Assembly (NCBI GenBank): GCA_963589005.1
Contig: CAVAJR010000043.1
Location: forward strand, 1-9,175
Length of the DNA stretch: 9,175 nucleotides
Reading direction: 5' to 3'
Origin: RGIG5612 sp963589005
GTDB lineage: Bacteria; Bacillota; Clostridia; Lachnospirales; Lachnospiraceae
Shown: one piece after another, positions 1 to 5,890 of the stretch
How positions within the stretch are numbered: position 1 is the first letter of the stretch
Layout: every line of letters begins with the position of its first letter
Notes under the pieces: generated by a model
What the model saw: only the letters and a program-made list of their open reading frames with translations
What the model was told of the DNA's origin: nothing
Database searches by the model: none
Made by a program: the position numbers and the translations under genes

Positions 1-62
1 GATTCGAACCCCCGACCTTCTGGTCCGTAGCCAGACGCTCTATCCAGCTGAGCTAAATGCAC
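1..62 (-). tRNA. tRNA-Arg(ACG), 3' part outside the window
   Basis: Read on the minus strand from 62, the sequence gives a 7-nt acceptor 5' strand (GTGCATT), TA at positions 8-9, a D-arm with GCTC and AGCTGGATAGAGC, an anticodon stem TCTGG/CCAGA closing the 7-nt loop CTACGGA (anticodon ACG, window 26-28), and the T-arm start GGGGG TTCGAAT. The window ends just inside the 3' strand of the T stem, so the rest of that stem, the acceptor 3' strand and any encoded CCA lie beyond position 1. ACG is read as ICG and decodes CGN arginine codons. It follows clpX on the same strand but has its own promoter. The 3' half of a tRNA gene is a common integration site, but that part is not visible here. Confidence 0.95.
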
Positions 63-77
63 AAGTCAACGTTGAGT

Positions 78-106
78 ATTCTACTCGCACTATCAACTTT
101 TGTCAA
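78..106 (-). promoter_or_regulatory. Sigma-A promoter of tRNA-Arg
   Basis: On the minus strand, TTGACA (101-106) is followed after exactly 17 nt by TAGAAT (78-83), a perfect -35 and a 5/6 match to the -10. Expected transcription start is near 71, about 9 nt before the mature tRNA 5' end at 62, which suits a stable RNA gene. A 10-bp palindrome (TCAACGTTGA, 66-75) covers the predicted start. Confidence 0.85.
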
Positions 107-150
107 CAGATAAATATATTTTGCATCTGTCTCACGTAAGATAAGATCTT

Positions 151-1956
151 CTATACTGACTTAGCCTGCGCAGTTTTATCTTCAAGAGCTAATTTATCAT
201 CTTCCTTTGTAATCTGCAATGCCCACGGCTGCTTATCATTACTCCTGATCTCAATTACCGGCGCACCATTATTTTCAATATAATCCTTTGTGATTATAAC
301 CTTACCTATACTGTCATCCTTAGGGATTTCAAACATGATGTCCAGCATGATCTCCTCAAGGATCGACCTGAGTCCTCTGGCTCCTGTGCCTCTCTCCTCT
401 GCTCGTCTTGTCAGAGCCAAGAGTGCATCATCTTCAAATTCAAGCTTGACCTCGTCCATTTCCAGGAGTTTTTGATACTGCTTCAGGATAGCATTCTTAG
501 GTTCCTTCAGTACCTTGACCAGCATCTCATCTGAAAGTTTCTGCAATGTACATACGATAGGCAAACGTCCTAAAAATTCCGGAATCATACCGAATTTTCT
601 AAGATCCTCTGTTGTAACCTTATCAAGTATGTCCTTATCCTCCTCACAGTTGTCCTTAAGCTCTGCACCGAATCCGATCGAGGTCTTCTTTTTTACTCTT
701 TCCTTAATAATTTCTTCCAGATCCGGGAAGGCTCCGCCGCATATAAAGAGAATATTCTTCGTATTAATAGTTGTAAGCGGTACCATCGCATTCTTAGACG
801 ACGCTCCTACAGGGACCTCTACTTCAGCACCTTCAAGCAATTTCAGTAATCCCTGCTGTACAGACTCTCCGCTTACATCACGTCCTCTGTTGCTGTTCTT
901 TTTAGCGATTTTATCAATTTCATCAATGAACACTATGCCGATCTCTGCCCTGTCTACATCATTATTGGCTGTTGCCAAAAGCTTCGATAAAACAGATTCT
1001 ATATCATCACCAATATATCCCGCTTCTGTCAGAGAGGTTGCATCCGTAATTGCCAGCGGCACATCCAGCAGTTTGGCCAGGGTCTTAACTATGTAAGTCT
1101 TGCCACATCCGGTCGGTCCTATGAGAAGCATGTTTGATTTCTCGATTTCAATATCATCATCCTTGAACCTGTCACCAACAAGGATCCTCTTATAATGGTT
1201 ATAAACCGCAACGGATATCGCTTTTTTAGCCTGTTCCTGTCCCACCACATATTCATCCAGTTTAGCCTTCAGCTTGTGCGGTGGAAGAATCTTAGCAGGA
1301 TCAACGATCGGCTCTTTTCTCTCAGATGGTGATTTCTTCTTAACTTGTGCCTTGCGTCCAAATCCGTTCTGGAAATCAGCCAGATTTATAAAGCTTATAT
1401 TCGGCATCTTGTTTTTATTTTTTGAAGTCTCATGTTTTTCTTTAGCTTTTTTTTCTGCAGCAAGATGCTTTTCCTGTTCTTGAGGAGTCCTCTGAACGCC
1501 CGGATGTTTTCCTGCGCTGTTTACTCCCTGGCTCGGACTCCATTTGCCATCATCCTCAGATGAGCCTTCTAAGGCTGCATCATCTTCCGATTCCGGATTG
1601 TCAGAATCTGTGGTGTCACCATCGGACTCATTATCTTCTGCCTTAATCAATTTACTCTCATCCCCAGGTTCTTCATCCTGCGAGGATCCATCATCTTCAA
1701 CCTCGTTAAAATCATCCGGATCATCTGTATTAAAAGGAAACCCCGGCATCGGCATTCCCATAAAAGGATTAAATCCTCCCAGGCTGCTCAGATCGATCTC
1801 TGAACCTCCGAAATTATTCAGCGTTCGCTGCAGGCAGTCCATGCAAATATTCATATTGCCAGGTAATGTAAGCATCTGTCCGGCATTTTTCTCGCTTCGA
1901 TGACAAATGCTGCAATACTTTTCTCTGGTATCATCATCCATTCTATTATTGTCCAT
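151..1956 (-). CDS. clpX: ClpX-type AAA+ unfoldase with a long charged linker
   Basis: ATP-dependent unfoldase that recognises substrates and feeds them to ClpP in the cytoplasm. Visible: N-terminal zinc finger with Cys15, Cys18, Cys38, Cys41; Walker A GPTGCGKT (280-287); pore loop GYIGDD (313-318); Walker B with IDEID (344-348); RDVSGE loop (359-364); ClpP-docking IGF (427-429); FLGRLP (461-466); sensor-2 region GTGARGLRS (523-531). It has 601 aa against about 420 usually. The excess is a linker (about 60-220): Phe/Gly/Met-rich (60-75), strongly acidic (about 77-137, 17 Asp and 11 Glu), then Lys-rich (about 160-215). The conserved RKH loop is Ser-Lys-Asn (387-389). No clpP is adjacent; htrA lies 80 bp upstream. 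A GAGAG-type ribosome site lies about 8-12 nt before the chosen ATG; Met6 is a less supported start. ClpX identity is firm; whether it is the housekeeping copy or a second paralogue cannot be told here. Confidence 0.95.
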   Translation of the reverse strand: MDNNRMDDDTREKYCSICHRSEKNAGQMLTLPGNMNICMDCLQRTLNNFGGSEIDLSSLGGFNPFMGMPMPGFPFNTDDPDDFNEVEDDGSSQDEEPGDESKLIKAEDNESDGDTTDSDNPESEDDAALEGSSEDDGKWSPSQGVNSAGKHPGVQRTPQEQEKHLAAEKKAKEKHETSKNKNKMPNISFINLADFQNGFGRKAQVKKKSPSERKEPIVDPAKILPPHKLKAKLDEYVVGQEQAKKAISVAVYNHYKRILVGDRFKDDDIEIEKSNMLLIGPTGCGKTYIVKTLAKLLDVPLAITDATSLTEAGYIGDDIESVLSKLLATANNDVDRAEIGIVFIDEIDKIAKKNSNRGRDVSGESVQQGLLKLLEGAEVEVPVGASSKNAMVPLTTINTKNILFICGGAFPDLEEIIKERVKKKTSIGFGAELKDNCEEDKDILDKVTTEDLRKFGMIPEFLGRLPIVCTLQKLSDEMLVKVLKEPKNAILKQYQKLLEMDEVKLEFEDDALLALTRRAEERGTGARGLRSILEEIMLDIMFEIPKDDSIGKVIITKDYIENNGAPVIEIRSNDKQPWALQITKEDDKLALEDKTAQAKSV

Positions 1957-2036
1957 TCTATTTTCTCTCTTTCAGTTCTTTATGTTAATTGTATTTTGTC
2001 GCTGTCATAAATCTTTTCAACAGCTGCGTAAATTGT

Positions 2037-3437
2037 CTATTCTCCAGATAAGATTACATCTATGGTAATACACTTATAGGATTGTCCTATCTGTCTGTTT
2101 ATGACCAGCGTTACCGTATCTCCTGCGTCAAAATATGAAAGCTCCTGTTCTAATTCTTCCATCGTAGAGATCAGCGTATCATTTATTCCTACTATAATAT
2201 CTCCTGCCATTAAGCCGGCATTGTCTGCTCCGCTCCCTCTTATTGTTGCCGACACATATACGCCGACCGGCATATTATAATAATCCGCTAACTCCTCAGT
2301 TACATCTCTTCCACGGATACCCAGATCGGCCGTCTGGTCAGTACTTTTCTGTATTTCTTCTTCGCTATATTCATCCTTTGCATTAAGTAGTTCCTGTATT
2401 TCTTCCAGGTTCGCGGCAATCGGTACGGCATATCCCATGCCCTCAACATTTTTTATGTTAATTTTGGCCTCATTTATACCGATTATTTCGCCCCTAGAAT
2501 TTAGCATACATCCACCGGAGTTTCCAGAATTAATTGCTGCATCCGTTTGGATCACATTTAATACGCTGCCATTTAATACTATCTGCCTGTCCACAGCGCT
2601 TATAACTCCAACAGTTACACTGATGCCATATCCAAGTGCATTTCCGATAACCACTACGCCCTCGCCAACCTCTGCGTCTGTATTGGACAGCGACGCCATC
2701 TTTATGCTGTCCATGGTTTCCTGATTTATCTCATCAAGAGGAACTGATACAACCGCAATATCCAGATCTTTATTGGCTGATTTGATCTTACCGCTGACCT
2801 TGCTGTCATCTATGAACGTTACATCTATTGAAGAACTTCCGCTGATTACATGATAGCTTGTTAAAATCAGAAGTTCTGTCGCATTCTGGGCTACAATAGT
2901 TCCGGAGCCTTTTTCCTTTTCTATTTCAGCATCCGTTGTTGTATTGCTGTTCTTGCTGCCGCTGCTGTCTGCTTCGTCCCCCAATGATATATTTTTAGGA
3001 TCTACAAATCCATTGGCCCCGTAGTATCCTACTGATATCTTCGGAGTAATAGACACGACCGACGGCAGCACCTCGCTGACCATATCAGATATATCTAATA
3101 CAGTTGAATTATTTGTCACAGAGGAATCTGTTGCATCACCTGTATTCGTATCCTTTACATCAATCGTTCCGCCAATTTTATTTTCAGTTTGTTTAGAACT
3201 GTTTTGTGCATCAAGCATAGCTGAAGCATTATTTTCTCCATATTTCAACTCAGAAAAGAGACACAATAATATTCCCACAATGCATGCCGCAAGTATAATA
3301 ATAGCAATCAAAATGCCAGAAGTGTGTCTGCATTTTTTTACGTTTTTTCCCGCTTCATCTGTACAAGGCTTCCATCTGGGAATTTCATAATCATTATTAT
3401 ATTTATCATCATGATTTGGGTCATTCTGCCTACCCAT
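2037..3437 (-). CDS. htrA: Membrane-anchored HtrA/DegP-like serine protease with one PDZ domain
   Basis: Trypsin-like protease/chaperone that degrades misfolded proteins outside the cytoplasmic membrane. The 466-aa protein has a charged cytoplasmic N-terminus (1-40), one membrane segment (about 41-61), a Ser/Thr/Asn-rich spacer (about 68-112), a trypsin-like domain (about 113-350) and one C-terminal PDZ domain (about 372-463). The catalytic triad is complete: His196 in TSYHVI, Asp226 in DLDIAVV, Ser307 in GNSGG (305-309). The layout matches Bacillota HtrA/HtrB rather than two-PDZ E. coli DegP. A low-complexity insertion (about 140-178) sits before the catalytic His, in the region of the LA regulatory loop. 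AGGGAG (minus strand, 3444-3449) is 6 nt before the ATG. The upstream gap carries TCACA half-sites that may be stress-operator elements. No strong promoter or terminator separates it from clpX, so co-transcription is possible. Confidence 0.93.
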   Translation of the reverse strand: MGRQNDPNHDDKYNNDYEIPRWKPCTDEAGKNVKKCRHTSGILIAIIILAACIVGILLCLFSELKYGENNASAMLDAQNSSKQTENKIGGTIDVKDTNTGDATDSSVTNNSTVLDISDMVSEVLPSVVSITPKISVGYYGANGFVDPKNISLGDEADSSGSKNSNTTTDAEIEKEKGSGTIVAQNATELLILTSYHVISGSSSIDVTFIDDSKVSGKIKSANKDLDIAVVSVPLDEINQETMDSIKMASLSNTDAEVGEGVVVIGNALGYGISVTVGVISAVDRQIVLNGSVLNVIQTDAAINSGNSGGCMLNSRGEIIGINEAKINIKNVEGMGYAVPIAANLEEIQELLNAKDEYSEEEIQKSTDQTADLGIRGRDVTEELADYYNMPVGVYVSATIRGSGADNAGLMAGDIIVGINDTLISTMEELEQELSYFDAGDTVTLVINRQIGQSYKCITIDVILSGE

Positions 3438-3443
3438 ATTTTT

Positions 3444-3449
3444 CTCCCT
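3444..3449 (-). promoter_or_regulatory. Ribosome binding site of htrA
   Basis: AGGGAG on the minus strand, 6 nt before the ATG at 3437. It fixes the htrA start and is clearly stronger than the sites before the isomerase-like and glycosyltransferase genes. Confidence 0.8.
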
Positions 3450-3568
3450 GTAATATTGTCAGTCTATTTTGCCGATTGTGACTCGCTGCACGTCATAACT
3501 TAATACAGCCATGCGATTTTTCATTTCAGTCCACGGCATATTTTTCTTACGATAAAATAACTAATAAT

Positions 3569-3635
3569 TGTGATATTTGTGTGACATAAGTTTCACATTT
3601 TTGTAACCATTTCATGACAGATGGTTTTGTGAAAA
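3569..3635 (-). promoter_or_regulatory. Cluster of TCACA half-sites upstream of htrA
   Basis: In the 199-bp gap before htrA four octamers end in TCACA: TTTTCACA (minus, 3628-3635), GTTTCACA (plus, 3590-3597), ATGTCACA (minus, 3580-3587) and ATATCACA (minus, 3569-3576). The last two are tandem, 11 bp apart, about one helical turn. TTTTCACA matches the octamer I recall upstream of Bacillus subtilis htrA/htrB genes, which respond to the CssRS two-component system; transfer of that role here is inference. The same DNA can also fold: TTTCACA/TGTGAAA (3591-3597/3628-3634) encloses AACCAT/ATGGTT (3605-3610/3621-3626), so it might instead be an imperfect terminator after the glycosyltransferase gene. 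I found no convincing -35/-10 pair in 3438-3636. Confidence 0.45.
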
Positions 3636-3636
3636 T

Positions 3637-4914
3637 CTAACTTATATCTTCCCACAGGCTGCGAATTTCCGAAACTTCTTTTGACGGTTCCGACGGCATG
3701 CTGCCGCTTATGATTTCAAATATAATATCTGCATTTATTTTTCTGGAATTATGCTGCATCTGATATCTTCTTCCATTTTCTCCCATGGCAGCACGTTCTG
3801 ACGGCGACATCTTGTAAAGTCTTATTATGTTATTGTACAGAGAGCTGATATCATCAGGTTCCGATGCGAATCCGCATTCTGCCTTCTTCAGCAGCTCCTT
3901 AACCATGCCAAGCATCGTTACGACAATAGGCTTACCCGCTGCCATATAATTGATCATCTGAGCATATGCAGCATGCTCATCCGATGGTCTGATTGCTGCA
4001 AGTAAAATATCCGTTATGTACAGATATTTTCCCAATTCATTCGACTCGACCTTACCCTCGAAATAAAAATAATCATGAAGACTCTGTTCGTCTGCTTTCA
4101 TTTTCATTTCAGCTATCTTCTCACCCGTTCCCAGTACAACAAATCTGATATTTTTATAATTATTCTTTCTTATTCTTCGTGCAATCTGAAGAACCGAATC
4201 TACAGATATCTGTTCTTTGAAATCTCCGATTATTACAATATTGAAACTTCCTGCCAGCTGCTCAAGCAGAATCTCATCCTTTTCCTCAATTTCATAATAA
4301 TGATCTGGCGGTACCGGTACTACAGGAACCTGCTCCTTAGGTATAACAAGCCTGTCCATAAGGTATTTTTGCATTCTTGCAGACGGTACGAGAAGTTTAT
4401 CAGCTCTTCTGTATACAGACATTGACATCCTGTCGACGATTTTCTTAAACAGACTGCTTTGTACATCTAGTACCTGATACAGACTCTGAGGCCAGAGTTC
4501 ATTTATATATACATAAACAGGTATTTTCTTGATTTTTCCTACCTTAAGAGCCGGCCATGCCATCATAACCGGCGACGTCTGATAAACAAGAACTGCATCG
4601 TATTTATTCTGTGAGAGCTTTTTGGCTTGAAACATTCCCATGATCGGAAATATCATGTAATTCATGAAGATATTGACATTAGATCTGCTGCCTCTGCTTA
4701 TGTCAAATGTTCTGCGAATATCAAGTTTATCGTGAATCTCTCTTTTTATCTTCATATGGCTGTATCCAGCCATAAATTTTCCATTTTCATCACTTGGCTG
4801 ACCGCATAACACATCAATCCTGCAGCCTTTTTTTACAAGCTCCATACAAAGGCTATTTAATTTTGTATCCTCCGGCCAGAAATGCCTGCTTACTATCAGT
4901 AATCTTTTCGTCAT
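3637..4914 (-). CDS. GT4-family glycosyltransferase (WbuB-like)
   Basis: Probable GT-B fold transferase moving a sugar from a nucleotide donor to a surface or secreted glycan acceptor at the inner membrane face. The 425-aa protein has an N-terminal acceptor half (about 1-205) starting with LLIVSRHFWPEDTKLN, containing YINELWPQSLY (136-146) and ADKLLVPSARM (171-181). The C-terminal donor half (about 222-402) has FNIVIIGDF (224-232), FVVLGTGEK (258-265), YFEGKV (284-289) and INYMAAGKPIV (321-331), the GT4 donor-loop region. The acidic residue often found before YMAAGKP is Asn322, as in some WbuB-like members with a non-canonical EX7E motif. No signal peptide or membrane segment is evident. Its ATG overlaps the stop of the upstream isomerase-like gene by 4 bp (ATGA) and only a weak AAAGA site precedes it, implying translational coupling. 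Donor, acceptor and product cannot be deduced. Confidence 0.85.
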   Translation of the reverse strand: MTKRLLIVSRHFWPEDTKLNSLCMELVKKGCRIDVLCGQPSDENGKFMAGYSHMKIKREIHDKLDIRRTFDISRGSRSNVNIFMNYMIFPIMGMFQAKKLSQNKYDAVLVYQTSPVMMAWPALKVGKIKKIPVYVYINELWPQSLYQVLDVQSSLFKKIVDRMSMSVYRRADKLLVPSARMQKYLMDRLVIPKEQVPVVPVPPDHYYEIEEKDEILLEQLAGSFNIVIIGDFKEQISVDSVLQIARRIRKNNYKNIRFVVLGTGEKIAEMKMKADEQSLHDYFYFEGKVESNELGKYLYITDILLAAIRPSDEHAAYAQMINYMAAGKPIVVTMLGMVKELLKKAECGFASEPDDISSLYNNIIRLYKMSPSERAAMGENGRRYQMQHNSRKINADIIFEIISGSMPSEPSKEVSEIRSLWEDIS

Positions 4915-5750
4915 TCTTTATTAAAAATCTTATTGAAATAATTCATTACTCCCTGTAATTGCATAACATTATCATGTTCTGTCATGCATGCAGAGACATA
5001 TCCCTCATATCCGCATTTGTTAAGAAGTCTGGCAATCTCCATATATTCTTTTCTGGGTCTGAATGCCTCAAAACCAGGTTCTGCCAGATGTATATGTTTT
5101 ATCAGCTGCATATTCTCCGGACTGAAGATCAGCTGTATATTCTCATTGTTTTCAAAAATTGTTCCTGTATTTATATTTACCGCAAAATTATTCCTATTGA
5201 CCCTGCGTGCCATAGCAAATGCCTGAAATGTACCCGTTACGAAGTTTACATCCAGGCTGCACGGAAGCGGTTCAATAGAAATTGTTATATTGTATTGCTG
5301 TGCATAGTCAGCAATCTTTCTAAAAAAAGCTACCGCAGTTCTCTCTACCTGTTCAGGATGCAGTCCGTCAGGTATCTTTCTGTTTTTTACGCAGTCAAAA
5401 CACAGATTAGGACATTTGATCTGATCAGCAAATCTTACTGCATTTTCCAAAACATTCATAAGATATCTTCTGTACGTGGCACTGGCAAACATATTAACAT
5501 CTTCATTTTGCAGTATCAAATGCATGGACGCAATGCTTATACGGTACTGGGAATTAACTATCCTGTACCAGATCTGCGCATCATCATATTTTTCATAAGG
5601 GCTTATCATTCTATCACTTATCTTACTTTCCTGCCATTCAAAGATCCGGTCAGGAACAGCCTCCAGTGCATATTCATGGTCCCTTAAGAATTGATACATT
5701 GCTTCATCATATTTTTTATTCCAGCATATGTTTGAAATTGCAAGCTTCAT
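4911..5750 (-). CDS. TIM-barrel sugar phosphate isomerase/epimerase-like protein with degenerate metal site
   Basis: Belongs by its motifs to the xylose-isomerase-like/AP endonuclease 2 barrel superfamily, whose members isomerise or epimerise sugars or cut DNA using a divalent metal. The 279 aa run from a beta strand (MKLAISNICW) through SMH (75-77), the KNRKIPDG segment (122-129; family VFGSPKNR-type strand), ISIEPLP (157-163, Glu160), VNINTGT (191-197), HIHLAEPG (219-226) and GYEGYVSAC (247-255). Against the usual pattern, Glu160 and His221 remain, but the Asp of the DTGH motif is Asn194, its His is Thr197, and the Glu ending the last strand is Cys255. It may therefore be an altered enzyme or a binding protein. 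It is the first gene of a coupled pair with the GT4 gene (ATGA overlap), suggesting a role in sugar supply for, or control of, glycan assembly. The ribosome site is weak (AAAAGAAT before ATG). Confidence 0.75.
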   Translation of the reverse strand: MKLAISNICWNKKYDEAMYQFLRDHEYALEAVPDRIFEWQESKISDRMISPYEKYDDAQIWYRIVNSQYRISIASMHLILQNEDVNMFASATYRRYLMNVLENAVRFADQIKCPNLCFDCVKNRKIPDGLHPEQVERTAVAFFRKIADYAQQYNITISIEPLPCSLDVNFVTGTFQAFAMARRVNRNNFAVNINTGTIFENNENIQLIFSPENMQLIKHIHLAEPGFEAFRPRKEYMEIARLLNKCGYEGYVSACMTEHDNVMQLQGVMNYFNKIFNKE

Positions 5751-5782
5751 ATTCTTTTATTCTGTTTTTCATTTTTCTGTGC

Positions 5783-5830
5783 AAAACTTCCCTGCCGTAT
5801 TTCATAATTATTTGAAATACAACAGGGAAG
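5783..5830 (-). terminator. Long hairpin, probable intrinsic terminator after the penicillin-binding protein gene
   Basis: Two stacked stems: CTTCCCTG (5787-5794) with CAGGGAAG (5823-5830), and GTATTTCA (5797-5804) with TGAAATAC (5813-5820), separated by a 2x2 internal loop and closed by an 8-nt loop. On the minus strand it is followed by TTTT (5783-5786), a short U-tract. It lies 61 nt after the penicillin-binding protein stop and 33 nt before the isomerase-like ATG, so it could also be an attenuator or mRNA-stabilising structure for the downstream pair. Confidence 0.7.
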
Positions 5831-5842
5831 CTGTTTATACTT

Positions 5843-5887
5843 TTATTATCTGATAATAACTATTCTCATCGGCTTATTTCTAATAAG
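5843..5887 (-). repeat. Two small inverted repeats just after the penicillin-binding protein stop
   Basis: TTATTATC/GATAATAA (5843-5850 and 5852-5859, 1-nt spacer) and CTTATT/AATAAG (5873-5878 and 5882-5887, 3-nt spacer). Both are AT-rich. The first is too tight to form a full hairpin, so it is more likely an operator-like palindrome. A TATAAA lies just beyond on the minus strand but has no good -35 partner. Role unknown. Confidence 0.35.
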
Positions 5888-5890
5888 GAA

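Noticed and set aside
515..1096. 193-codon open frame on the plus strand opposite clpX
   Set aside because: It lies wholly within the clpX gene on the other strand, is Ser/Leu-rich as expected from antisense reading, and lacks a ribosome site or known motif.
1957..2036. Promoter for clpX in the 80-bp gap
   Set aside because: TTGAAA is present on the minus strand but the nearest TACAAT is 21 nt away; no pair with normal spacing. A 5-bp repeat GCTGT/ACAGC is too weak to call.
3580..3597. TGTGA-N8-TCACA as a CRP site
   Set aside because: CRP/FNR half-site spacing is 6 (or 4 for FNR), not 8, and CRP itself is not expected in this lineage; the octamer reading fits the htrA context better.
4959..5687. 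242-codon open frame on the plus strand opposite the isomerase-like gene
   Set aside because: Composition is Tyr/Ile/Cys-rich without domain motifs, whereas the minus-strand frame shows a coherent TIM-barrel pattern and a coupled downstream gene.
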